Of a stretch of DNA of 64,000 nt, positions 33,556 to 45,137 are shown one piece after another. How positions within the stretch are numbered: position 1 is the stretch's first letter; each line of letters starts with the position of its first letter. The translations under genes were made by a program, and so were the position numbers. Location of the stretch: the NCBI RefSeq assembly GCF_904849725.1, contig NC_058518.1, positions 6,902,147-6,966,146 on the forward strand. The letters run 5' to 3'. The notes beneath the pieces are model-generated. The model made no database searches. It was given only the letters and a program-made list of their open reading frames with translations, and was not told the origin of the DNA. The DNA is from Hordeum vulgare subsp. vulgare. Taxonomy: Eukaryota; Streptophyta; Magnoliopsida; Poales; Poaceae.

Positions 33556-36500
33556 GTTTAATGGATACCTTAAGAGACCTGCATATCATAAATTGGTCAT
33601 TGAACTGTCCACTGGGTTTTATGTGTCTTGGAATGTTGGGGTAGGGCCCATGAATTCATTCACACGGGCAATATCAGGCATGGCCGTGGAGGAAATGCTT
33701 AAGAACGTTGGAAAATTCAAACACGTGATAAAGGTGGATCTGAAGCCCATACCAATGGCAGAACAAGCCCAAGGAAGAGGCTTAATGAGCACAAAGTACC
33801 AGCTGGCCCTCGCTGCAGCAAAGGAGCTTGGTCTGCTCGACCAATATTACAACGGGATCAAGGAAAAGCACGACCAGGTACAGTACTACACCTACGGGTG
33901 CGATGATGATGGCCGTACCTCTGAAGATTTGGAATGGCACGTGCAGGGCACTATTGTTCCTCAGGTCATCAAACATTTGGTATCCCAAAGGTACATGCTA
34001 GTGGCTGAGAACCTCCAGTGGCCAATTGAGTCACACAGTTTAACACTGGATGCCGGGCTTCCTTCACCCATGTGGTCAAATTCTCGATGGCTCATCTCGA
34101 CCGCCTCTCATGATGCCTACAACAAGAACGACCATTTACTATCCATTGACGAAGATGAACATGTTATGGTGCTTACCCTCTATGCACTGCATCAATCGGC
34201 AGAGCACATACTCAACATGACCCGTCAAGAAAACAAGGAGTACTGGCATCAGAGAGCCCTCCAATGCTTCCACTATGCCATGGCCATCTTTGCAAAACAT
34301 TCACAAGTGGTAGCTGTTACCTCGGACGAGCTCATCCACCATTGGGCCGCCCAGGGCATCCTGCCATCTATGGTGGCCATCAAGGAAGAAGAACAAGAAA
34401 CCACTACTATCAGCAGCAAGTGTTCAAATATGCATCAAGTTGGAATGGTAATCCTTGAAGCGTTTAAGAAATACTCTTTGTTGCAGCTACCTTTTTCTCC
34501 TGCTAATGATGCTTACGAAGCCACCAATACCGGCGCACAATTCCTAGCATACCATGGCCTCATTGCGGAAGGCATCACAGTCGATGAACTCTTTGATGAG
34601 AAGAAGAAATGGATTTCATTCGCTAGTGACAATGGATGGCATGTAAGCCCAGAATGGTTTAGACCAGAGGAAAGCAGGGGGGCAACTGCACTTATTGTAA
34701 GAGGCTGCTCACATCAATCACTCATACTTTCCAAGCTGGACAGTTCCTTGACCAAGCTTTGTTTTCTTCGTGTTCTTGATATCTCCTACACTCCAATAAA
34801 ATCACTCCCTTCTTCCATAGGTTGCCTAATAAACCTTCGGCTGCTTTCTCTTAGAGGCTGTCATGGTTTAAAAACTCTTTCTTATTCATCCACATCAAGT
34901 GCCACGGACTCATCAATAAATAATACTTCAAACTCACCATTGGCCACTCTATACCAGCTTGAAATTCTTGATATGAACGGAGTTCCGTCTGCTCATCTGA
35001 CGCAAGATGTGGCAAGCCAAAAGTGGAATTTAATACATCTGGACATGTCCTATTCAGAAATAACTACTTTTCCCCCCGATTTCTTCCAGGACATGTCAAA
35101 CCTTGAAGAGCTTATCCTGACCAGTTGCTCCAATCTTGTGGAGCTACCTCCTTCCATGGCTTCTCTATCCAGCTTAACGACCCTTGTGGTCATTGGGACT
35201 CAAATAAAATATTTTCCGCAGAAGATATTTGAAGAAATACATAAGCTGCAGTCGCTCAAGCTCATAGACAACAAGAACTTGGTGTCACTCACAAGACAAA
35301 TCTCTAGGGTCCAAAGAATCAAATTGGAAGGGCATCCTAGCCTTATATCCTTCATGCTAATTGGCGCACCTCACATAAGGCACTTGTCTTTGCGAGGATG
35401 TAAAAAACTTGAGTCGGTCGAGATCAAGAATCTTGGTGCTTTGGAGGAGCTAGATTTGTCTGGTACAGCTATCAAGGAGCTCCCGGCTGACATCCCTAAT
35501 ATTCCCCAGCTTAGGCGATTGCTCTTGCTTGGTGTTCCTTCCCTGAGGCGATTTCCTTGGCATAGGCTGGACCGACTCCCGGTTGTGTTTTACTTGGATC
35601 ATTGTTCAGAAGAAAATGGCAATCATTCTAATCAGATTTCCCATGTGTGTGTTACTAACCCCAAGTTCTTCCATAGTTTCCGTAATACTGCTGTCGATTT
35701 AGTAAGAGAAGGACGGTTTCTCCAATCGTTCTATGTTCGTGTCGCACCATGCATTACAAACAACATGCATCTGCAAGATGAAGAAGGCATGCTCAATAGC
35801 ATGTTGCAGGAGTTAGTGAAGAGGGAATCAACTTATGTGGATGTGTACAGAAGCTTTTATGCACATGAAATTGCAATGGTGCCACCGGTCACGATTCCCC
35901 TTCGCCGAAGTGAGCGCCACATGGATATCTCTGGGAAGCAGTCTACACTTGATGGTTTAAGGTATCTTCTAATTGTCACCAAATCAATATCAGTGACATG
36001 TGCTTCTTCTATCGACTATTTTCCTTGGGATGTCAATTTTCAAGAGCTGGAAGAATGCGAGCTACGTCGGTGCCATAAAATGACAAAGGTTTTTAATGGT
36101 ACCAAAGGCTTAAAAAAACTACGGAATCTGCATGTTTGTAACCTCAAAAGTCTATACTTCTTCTGTGAACAATACTACAATTATACCTTCAATTCCCTAA
36201 TGCACCTGCACTTGGAAGACTGCCCAAGATTGGAGCATGTGGTGCCACATAGAACAAAACTACCATGGCTCAAGACACTTGACATCCTGTTCTGCTACAA
36301 CCTCAAGACAATTTTCGTCAGCAGTTATACAGAAGATGATACTTATCAGCTGCCAAGCCTCCAAAGGATACGTCTCCAGGAGCTGCCATTGCTCCAGCAC
36401 TTCCACACCAAGGACGCTACCATCACAGCACCTGTGTGGAAGGAGCTCCATGTTCGGGGGTGCTGGAGCCTCCGACACCTCCCGCGCCTACAAGGACGCC

Positions 36501-36652
36501 AGCTGGAGGCAGTCAAAGTGAACGGCGAGAGGAGCTGGTGGAGCAAGCTCCAGTGGGGCTCACCCCTGCACCTCGACAGCTACGACCCTAAGCTTCCACC
36601 GGAGTTCGCCTCCTTCGACGAGTGCGCCGAGATGAGCAGCTACCTCAGATGA
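33556..36652 (+). CDS. NLR-like LRR protein with degenerate NB-ARC (paralogue 2), 3' exon
   Basis: The exon opens after TTGCCAG at 33549-33555 and stays open for about 1032 codons to a TGA in the same context as paralogue 1. There is no in-frame ATG until the one in WNVGVGPM (about 33650), and a TAA lies upstream of the acceptor, so the true start must be in an upstream exon. Counting from 33593, the P-loop relic is near residue 12, the kinase-2 relic RYMLVAENLQW near 133, the RNBS-D relic CFHYAMAIF near 225 with SDELIHHWAAQG after it, and LRRs run from about 389. The C-terminal SSYLR is shared. The same NB-ARC positions are degenerate in both copies. A role as a non-ATP-binding sensor, decoy or partner NLR is possible but is inference. 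Confidence 0.75.
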
Positions 36653-37555
36653 ATCAACACATGCTCCATCAACACATCCTTTCGTCAATCAGTCGGTATG
36701 TGATTTCACTCAACATGTTTATCATTCGTTCATCAACCATGCATTCACCACAAAATACTTTGCTAAACGCTACCTTGTTAACAGTGTTCCACCATACGTC
36801 TATGCTGCATATATGCCAACCACTTTGGTCCGCAAGATGATACTTATCGGCTCCAAAGATAAGTATAACCTCCAAGAGTTTTCATTGCTCCAGCACTTCC
36901 ACGACAATGACATCACCATGACAGCGCCGGTGTTGAAATAACTCCTAGTCCGAGGGTGTTGGAGCCTCCGATTCCTCCCAATCCTACCTTAAGTGTTCCA
37001 CCATACACCACAGAGTACTTTTCTCAACACTGTCTCATTAACAGTGTTCCACCATTCATCCATATATACTATAATGTCCCTGCAGTCTTCATCCATGCAT
37101 ACATGCCACCTACATACACACATCCCTGCCTCCTTATACACCTTCATGTCATCCATATGAGTTAAAATTTATTTTCCAAATAAGAGTCCAATTTCCCTGG
37201 TTATTGTTGACCAACCACTTTATCTCAGTGGAATCAGTATTGTTTGTCCTTGTTCGAACACATTTTGTTGGAGTATCCGTTATTTTATTGTAAGTAAATG
37301 AGTAATGAATACTGGTGTTTAGCACGATATATGTATAAATATCAAGTGTGGCTTTGTGACTTTAAGTGGTATGTGTATTTATTTGATTCAGATGTTGTAC
37401 TTGACTCAAGTGTTTTTTTTAACAATGACTCAAGTGTGTTGTACTTTATTTGTGAAGACCCATTTCACTATATGATGCAGGTATTGTGGGTATTTTGCTC
37501 GGCTTTTCAACTCTCGTTATAAAGAGCATGAAACTAGGAAGAAACCTATTGGGCA
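36653..37555 (+). other. 3' UTR/flank of NLR-like gene 2
   Basis: Homologous to 4045-4930 without an open frame. It contains a decayed LRR-segment copy (36834-36983) and ends, with the duplication, at GAAGAAACCTATTGGGCAGG. Confidence 0.5.
36834..36983 (+). pseudogene. Decayed duplicate of the terminal LRR segment (paralogue 2)
   Basis: AAGATGATACTTATCGGCTCC, CATTGCTCCAGCACTTCCACGAC, GACAGCGCCGGTGTTGAAAT and GGAGCCTCCGATTCCTCCCA mirror the gene's own sequence at about 36330-36485 and the equivalent relic at 4211-4350. Each relic carries different indels. Confidence 0.75.
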
Positions 37556-37564
37556 GGTCTGAGA

Positions 37565-38060
37565 TTTTTTTTTCCTCTTTCTATTTCTTTTCTATTTTTT
37601 TTCATTTTTTTCTTTCTTTTCTTGTGTGTATTATATAAAGTCCATTCCTTGTTTATATACAAAATTTTCGTTGTATATTGAAGGAAATGCTCATCCTCTA
37701 TTTAAAAAAAAATTCAACATTTGTTCAAAAATGTTCAGTGTGCAACTAAAAAATGTTTAGTATATCACAAAATATTCAATCGTATATTTAAAAAAAATTT
37801 AGCATATATTGCAAAATATTCAATGTGTATTTTAAAAATGTACAGCGTATGTAACAAAAGGTTCAATCTATATATTTAAAAATTGTTCAGCATATATTAA
37901 AATCTGATCACGTTTTCAAAAATGTGTCCACCTTTTCGAAAATTATTCGTATTTAAAGGTTTTTTTGAAATTTTGAAATGTGTTTACATTTTCAAACATT
38001 ATTCTACTTTTTAAGAACATTTTTCATTCAGACAAAAATGAATCTACCGTTCTAGCTATT
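37565..38060. repeat. AT-rich imperfect tandem repeats
   Basis: Units of roughly 30-40 bp based on AAAATGTTCAGTATATAT recur (near 37722, 37751, 37800, 37840, 37885, 37935). They are preceded by a T/C-rich run (37560-37625). This looks like decayed non-coding transposon sequence. No gene is seen. Confidence 0.4.
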
Positions 38061-38654
38061 ACTTTATAGGTTAGCAATGTGTTTTATCCATCCACAGTTA
38101 TCAGATCGACTAACAATCGTTGGTGCTTTGTAACGTGAGGTCTGTAGTTGGAATCCATGCACCCACATTTATTTTTGAACGAAACTTTACATCAGACCCC
38201 TTTGAATGGGCCGACCCATTTGCACACCCTTCTGCGAAAGCTCAACTATTGGATGCACACGGGCGTCGAATAGGATCTCTCACTACCATCGTGCCACCGT
38301 GCACGAGGAGGGAGGGGGAGGAGAGGTCAGTGGGCCTTTATTACATTCATCGGAAAGCCCGGTAACATGTAGCTCCCGCAAATTTTGGCCAAAAGAGATG
38401 GAATTCTCACAGGTAGACATACCACCATACAAACTTATATTTATTGATCATACCATACCAGCAACCATGAAATAAGCCATCTCGAGGGGCCTCCTCAAAT
38501 GTCCCACCATTTCCCATTCCGAATAGTGAGGACAAGAAAAACTCCAACAGGATCCCTAAATCCGACAAGATTGTGTGAAATCACCCATTTTCAACCCAAA
38601 TCTAGAAGAGAAATGGGGCATTTGCATTGTCCCATGTCCGCCTCCACATCACTA
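38061..38654. other. No gene recognised
   Basis: Spacer between the NLR-like duplication block and the CACTA element. Short frames at 38120-38475 are without features. Confidence 0.35.
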
Positions 38655-39978
38655 CACTAGTAGCGAAAATGCTACTAGTAGCGCTGGTTTTAGCATACTA
38701 GTAGCGCAGGGTCCCGCGGTACTACTAGGGCGCTACAACTAACTTTTAGCAATAGCGCGTGTTTTACCCGCGCTACTGCTACTTGTGATAGCAGTAGCGA
38801 TGGTTGTAGATGCGCTACTCCTAAATCTCGATGGCAGTAGCAGCTACTCTATTCCCGCACTACTACTATTAATTTCAAAAAAAAAATCTCGATCCCGTGC
38901 ATGCTGTCAATGGCTGCAATGATTAGATCCATCAATGCAGGGGTCACCGGCGGCGTGGACCGGCAGCGATAGACCAGATCTAACGTTGGCTCGACGAGGG
39001 GGTCGCGGGTCGAGGGATCTGAAGGGGAGCAGCCGAATCCGTCCATCTCCGGTGCTAGATGTCAATGGCGGCGACCACCGGCATCTTGGGGCGACGGCGA
39101 TAGGTCGCAAGCTCCTGTCCATGGCAAAACGAGACAACAGAGACCATGAGAGGGAGAAGGAAAAAAGGAGGAGGAAGAGGCCGACGGGGAGCTCGCCTAT
39201 GGTGGTGCTCCGGCGGAGGCGGCGGCTGGCGAGGCCCGGCATGAGGAGAGGCGGCGCAGAGCTCGAGGGTGGCCACGACTGTCTCCTACAGTTCGTTCAA
39301 ATAGAGAGAGAAGGGATATTAGGGAGATTAGAGAGATAAGGAGAATTACGAGAGAGATAAGAGGAGAAGAGGGCTCCGGCCTTGACGTCCTTGGGGTGAC
39401 CGGGGTTGTGCCGGCAAGCACTCGACGGGGCAGTCCGCCAGGAGAGGAGGAAGGTGACTCGTGCACGGCCTGCTGGGCGCTCGTGAGAGAGGAGGGATTT
39501 GGGGGAGGAGATGAGAGAGGACGACCCGCGGGTGCAGTGCGAGGGCGGGGAGGAGGCTTGGTGCAGCGAGCAGAGGGGCGACGGGATTTGGGGGAGAGTG
39601 ACATGAGAGAGGAGGGATTTGGGGTAGGAGATGAGAGAGGAGGGATTTGGGGAACGAGCTCGGGGGGCACACTCAAGGCCACTTAGTAGTAGCGTGGTTA
39701 CAAACCTGCGCTACTACTATCAACTTAGTAGTGGCGCTTGTTTATACCACGCACTACTACTATTGCATGTCCCAGAGGGCACGGTTGAGACCACTTAGTA
39801 GTAGCGAGGGGTAAAAACCCGCGCTACTATTATCAACTTAGTAGTAGTGATGGGTAAAAACCCGCGCTACTACTATCAACTTAGTAGTAGCGATGGGTAA
39901 AAACCCGCCCTACTAGTAAGTAGCAGTTGCGAGGGGTATAAAGTCGCGCTACTAGTAAGCGGCTACCTATAAACTTCC

Positions 39979-40535
39979 TGATGGGGTCATAGTCCTAGGG
40001 TAGGGTCATAGGCCTGCCCTGTAGGTCCAACCCAAGGACTACCCCTCATAAGGGACAAGTCCCTTAGTCAGTTCCGACTGAACTAAGGAGTTCCCTTCAT
40101 CCAGTCGGTAACAGATCCTCGACCATCCAGTCGGAGATTAGCATTCGGAGTTTATCAAACTAACCGACTGGATTCCACTCGGTGCATCGTAACCCCCCTC
40201 GAGGGAAACGGTCATACGTTTTCATGTGCCTTTATTAGCATTTAAGACGTACGTTACCTGTAACGTAGGCATTTATTCGCCACTACTCCACCCCTGTGCA
40301 CCGAACCGTTGTGGAGGGCAGCGCACTCTATATAAGCCACCCTCCCCCACTGGTGCAATGGTGAGCAACTCATTGTATTCCATATTCCACTCGACAACAA
40401 GCTCCCAGAGCACTGAGACGTAGGGCTATTACCTCCACCGCTGAGGGGCCTGAACTCATACAACCTCGCCGTAGCTAAGGCTCTGCCCATCCTTTCGTAC
40501 CCTACATATCTACTATCAGACTTATACCCACGACA
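39979..40535 (+). repeat. Gypsy 5' LTR
   Basis: It runs from TGATGGGGTCATAGTCCTAG to CTTATACCCACGACA. It differs from the 3' LTR at about 9 positions by hand count with no indels. It holds many CAGTCGG/CCGACTG motifs and a TATATAA at 40329-40335, a likely promoter. Confidence 0.95.
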
Positions 40536-40556
40536 GTTGGCGCCCACCGTGGGGCA
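40536..40556 (+). promoter_or_regulatory. Primer-binding site of the Gypsy element
   Basis: TTGGCGCCCACCGTGGGGC begins one base after the 5' LTR, the normal place for a tRNA primer site. The TGGCGCC core is common in plant Gypsy elements. I do not assign the tRNA. Confidence 0.75.
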
Positions 40557-40602
40557 GGCGTCGAAGCGACTTCCGGCGAGTTTGCGACTACATCATTTCG
40601 TC

Positions 40603-42476
40603 ATGTCATCCGGTGGAGATTCGAGCATGGGTCACGAGATCTTCTTCGGCGCTCTCTCCTTCATCGTCGACGATTCGGCATGGCCTCGGGACACCCCTCT
40701 CGACGTCGAGGTGCTTTCCCGCCGCGGGGCTACGCACTTCCGTGCCGGCGCCCGCGGCGTTCTTCTTCTCCAGCACTCGGCTCCGATGTCGACCTACACC
40801 GCCGTCACGCGACGCAACAAGCGGTCCCGTCGTCCGCGGCTCCAGCGTTGGGTGCAACACGCCCAGGCGCGCCAGAACGCGTCTTCACAAGTGGCGGTTC
40901 TAGAGTCGGTTGTGGTTGCCCCGCCGTCCCAGCGCTCGGACTCGGTTCCGACTGAGTTTCCTTCCGAGTACGCAGTTCGCGGGCCTGCAGCAGAAGTACA
41001 CATGGCCAACTCCCATGAAGATCCCCGTCAAGCTGGCCGGAACGAGCACGAGATCGGCAAAACGTCCGGCACGCGTCGTCCGCCTCGCCGTTCTGCGAGT
41101 CGGCACACTCGGCGGAGCAACGTGGAGTTGGAGTTGTTCTGCACACCCCTCCTCAACTTGGCTGCGGCTGCCAAGATAGCCGATTCCCTTCAGCCGACTG
41201 ATTCAGAAGCTGGCAGGGGGATCGAGCAAATCCGCGCCTTGTTGCACACGGCGCAGCAGCAAAATTCGGCTGTCTCCCAGTCGCACAACAACATCCACAA
41301 TAGTTCAGTTCATGCGAATACGCATCGGTCAGTTCATAGCCCTGGTTCTCGTCAGCGACACAGGGGAGGCAGCCGTTCCATAAATCCCGAAGATCGTCGC
41401 CGTTCACGCACCCCTTCGCGGAGTGGGCCCGACGGGCCCCGACATCATGATGATCGGCGTTCAGTTGGTGACACTTACGACCCAAGGCCCGACGTGAGAG
41501 GGCATATCGCCCAGCGGAGGGTCGACAGGGGCCGATCCCACCGCGATGGTTATGATATTGACCGTCCGAGTGGAAGCAGGACCATCGTTTGTGGTCCCGA
41601 GTGTTTCATTCGAGCCATCCGATCGGCTGACATCCCTCCCAACTTCCGATTGGCGACGGGAATTAGCAAGTTTATAGGAGAGTCCAAGCCAGAAACGTGG
41701 CTGGATGATTACCGAGTGGCAGTCCAGATCGGAGGAGGAGACGACCATGTCGCCATGAAGCACCTCCCTCTGATGCTCGACGGCTCGGCGCGAGCATGGC
41801 TGAACCAGTTGGCCCCCTCAAGCATCTACAGCTGGGCAGATCTGGCCCGAGTGTTCATTAGGACCTTCGAAGGGACGTGCAAGCGCCCTGCTGGCCTCGT
41901 GGAGCTCCAGCACCGCGTCCAGAAGCAGAATGAGCCCCTGTGTGATTTCATTCAGCGTTGGACAACTCTCTACCACACGGTGGAGAACGTCACAGAGCAT
42001 CAAGCAGTCTGCGCCTTCAAGGCAGGCGTGCGGTACAGGGATCTGTACCTGAAGTTCGGCCGAACAGGTGACATCTCCATGAGCAAGATGATGGAGATAG
42101 CAGCACGCTATGCAAATGGCGAAGAAGAGGACCGCATCCGAAGCGGCAAGCACAAAACAGTCGCCGATGGAGATGGGAGTAACACTCGGAAGAAGAAGCA
42201 GAAAGCTCCGTCCACTCCGCAGGCAAAAGCTGCAGCCGTAACCAACGCCAAGTTCAAGGGCAAAGGGAAGGCTCAGTTCACCCCCAAGAAGAAGCAGTTC
42301 AATAATCCCATCCTGGACCAGCCATGTCCGGTTCATACGAAGATGGATGAAGAGGGCAACCCCATATATTCGAAGCATACCACTCGACAGTGTCGCCTCC
42401 TGATCCAGGGGTTCGGCGAAGGGCAACCGAGTGAAAAGGACAATGAACAGGATGAGGAGGATAAGGAGGATCCGTT
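40603..42476 (+). CDS. Gypsy gag, interrupted by a solo LTR
   Basis: An ATG at 40603 opens a long frame. The N-terminal half is Arg/Ser-rich (41040-41600). It is followed by a retrotransposon gag domain (about 41620-42130), recognisable from KPETWLDDYRVAVQ, ARAWLNQLAPSSI and WADLARVFIRTFEGT, then a basic Lys-rich tail and an acidic stretch (DNEQDEEDKEDP). Gag forms the particle that packages the element's RNA. The frame is cut at 42476 by the Angela-type solo LTR and resumes at 44330. The 1853-bp insertion is not a multiple of three, but the codons rejoin once the insert and duplicated CCGTT are discounted. Confidence 0.85.
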
Positions 42477-44324
42477 TGTTGGGGAACGTCGCATGGGAAA
42501 CAAAAAATTTCCTACGCGCACGAAGACCTATCATGGTGATGTCCATCTACGAGAGGGGATATTCGATCTACGTACCCTTGTAGACCGCACAGCAGAAGCG
42601 TTAAGAAATGCGGTTGATGTAGTGGAACGTCCTCACGTCCCTCGATCCACCCCGCGAACCGTCCCACGAACTGTCCCGCGATCCGTCCCACGATCTAGTG
42701 CCGAACGGACGGCACCTCCGCGTTCAACACACGTACAGCTCGACGATGATCTCGGCCTTCTTGATCCAACAAGAAAGAAGGAGAGGTAGATGAGTTCTCC
42801 GGCAGCGTGACGGCGCTCCGGAGGTTGGTGGTGATCTTATCTCAGCAGGGCTCCGCCCGAGCTCCGCAGAAACGCGATCTAGAGGAAAAACCGTGGAGGT
42901 ATGTGGTCGGGCTGCCGTGGAAAAGTCGTCTCAAATCAGCCCTAAAACCTCCGTATATATAGGTGGGAGAGGGGGGGCCTTGCCTTGGGGCTCAAGGAGC
43001 TCCAAGGGGGTCGGCCGAGCCAAGGGGGAAGGTCTCCCCCTCCCAAACCGAGTCCTACTTGGTTTGGAAGGTGGAGTCCTTCTTCCCTTTCCCACCTCCT
43101 TTTTTTTCTTTTTCTCTTTGATTTTTCTTCCAATGCGCATAGGGTCCTTTTGGGCTGTCCCACCAGCTCACTAAGGGCTGGTGCGCCACCCTCAAGGCCT
43201 ATGGGCTTCCCCGGGGTGGGTTGCCCCCCCCCCCCCCCCCCCCCCCCCCCGCGGTGAACTCCCGGAACCCATTCGTCATTCCCGGTACATTCCCGGTAAC
43301 TCCGAAAACCTTCCGGTAATCAAATGAGGTCATCCTATATATCAATCTTCATTTCCGGACCATTCCGGAAACCCTCGTGACGTCCGTGATCTCATCCGGG
43401 ACTCCGAACAACATTCGGTAACCAACCATATAACTCAAATATGCATAAAACAACGTCGAACCTTAAGTGTGCAGACCCTGCGGGTTCGAGAACTATGTAG
43501 ACATGACCCGAGAGACTCCTCGGTCAATATCCAATAGCGGGACCTGGATGCCCATATTGGACCCTACATATTCTACGAAGATCTTATCGTTTCAACCTCA
43601 GTGCCAAGGATTCATATAATCTCGTATGTCATTCCCTTTGTCCTTCGGTATGTTACTTGCCCAAGATTCGATCGTTAGTATCCGCATACCTATTTCAATC
43701 TCGTTGAGCGGCAAGTCTCTTTACTCGTTCCGTAATACAGGATCCCGCAACTTAGACTAAGTCACATTGCTTGCAAGGCTTGTGTGTGATGTTGTATTAC
43801 CGAGTGGGCCCCGAGATACCTCTCCGTCACACGGAGTGACAAATCCCAGTCTCGATCCATACTAACTCAACGAACACCTTCGAAGATACCTATAGAGCAT
43901 CTTTATAGTCACCCAGTTACGTTGTGACGTTTGATACACACAAAGTATTCCTCCGGTGTTAGTGAGTTATATGATCTCATGGTCATAGGAACAAATACTT
44001 GACACGCAGAAAACAGTAGCAACAAAATGACACGATCAACATGCTACGTCTGTTAGTTTGGGTCTAGTCCATCACATGATTCTCCTAATGATGTGATCCC
44101 GTTATCAAGTAACAACACTTGCCTATGGTCAGGAAACCTTGGCCATCTTTGATCAACGAGCTAGTCAACTAGAGGCTTACTAGGGACAGTGTTTTGTCTA
44201 TGTATCCACACAAGTATTGTGTTTCCAATCAATACAATTATAGAATGGATAATAAACGATTATCATGAACAAAGAAATATAATAATAACTAATTTATTAT
44301 TGCCTCTAGGGCATATTTCCAACA
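42477..44324 (-). mobile_element. Solo LTR of an Angela/BARE-type Copia element
   Basis: The 1848-bp sequence TGTTGG...CCAACA is the reverse complement of the LTRs at 51349 and 58464. It is flanked by the perfect 5-bp duplication CCGTT (42472-42476 and 44325-44329). A solo LTR arises when the two LTRs of an inserted element recombine and remove the interior. It contains a run of 27 C (43224-43250). Confidence 0.95.
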
Positions 44325-44329
44325 CCGTT

Positions 44330-45137
44330 CCCCCAAGTCCATGCAACACTGATAATTTTTGCTGACGTTGAGAGGAAGAGTCGATTGAAGCTGGTGAACA
44401 GGGAGGTGCACATGGCCACCCCTACCAACCCCAAGTTCCTCAAATGGTCTCAGACTGCGATCACCTTTGACCAGTCGGATCATCCGGCGCACGTACCCAC
44501 TCCAGGGAGACAGGCTCTGGTCGTCGATCCAGTGGTGGAAGGAGTCCGACTGCGCAAAGTCCTCATGGACGGTGGCAGTGGCTTTAACATCATGTACGCC
44601 GACACTCTCAAGGGGATGGGCATTCCGATGTCCAAACTCAGCGAGAGAAGCATGCAGTTCCATGGAGTCGTCCCTGGACGGAAGGCCAAGTCACTCGGCC
44701 AGATCGCGTTCGACGTCGTTTTCGGCTCCGACAAGAACTTCCGCAAGGAAAAGCTGACGTTCGAAGTGGTGGACTTCCAGAGCGCTTACCACGCAATTCT
44801 GGGCCGCCCAGCGTATGCGTGTTTCATGGCCCGTCCATGTTACGTATACCTGAAGCTGAAGATGCCAGGCCCGAAAGGTGTGATCACCATCATGGGCAAT
44901 CGACAGCGGGCCGAAGAGTGTCTGCAGCAGGGATCAAGAATTGCCGACCAACAGATGGCCGTCCTCGAGCTTGACGAGTACAAGAAAACAGTCGACCCCG
45001 CTGACTTGATGCGTTCGAAGAAGCCAGCTTCGGAGTCCGCATTCCAGTCGGCGGGAGAGACGAAGAAGGTCAGAATCCACCCGACGGGCGACACTACTGC
45101 CCCGACGAACATCTCCACCACCCTCGATCCTAAATAG
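44330..45137 (+). CDS. Gypsy gag C-terminus and aspartic protease
   Basis: Continuing the gag frame after the solo LTR, it contains the retroviral-type aspartic protease motif DGGS in RKVLMDGGSGFNIMY (about 44556-44600). Hydrophobic strands and AYHAILGRPAY near 44785 follow. It ends at a TAG (45135-45137) after LDPK. Homologous text continues in frame without a break, so this stop is a later mutation and not the normal end of the polyprotein. Confidence 0.8.

Larger units (their letters stand above)
33376..37555 (+). repeat. Duplication block B, NLR-like paralogue 2
   Basis: This is the counterpart of 721-4930 (see there). It includes the same 5' intron-like flank, coding exon, decayed LRR duplicate and 3' flank, in the same orientation. 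Confidence 0.85.

Noticed and set aside
38935..39686. Overlapping frames of 96-161 codons on both strands in the CACTA centre
   Set aside because: Low-complexity G/A- or C/T-rich composition produces them; no transposase or other domain is visible.
41818..42546. 242-codon minus-strand frame opposite gag
   Set aside because: It mirrors the gag domain and runs into the solo LTR; no independent protein features or splice logic.
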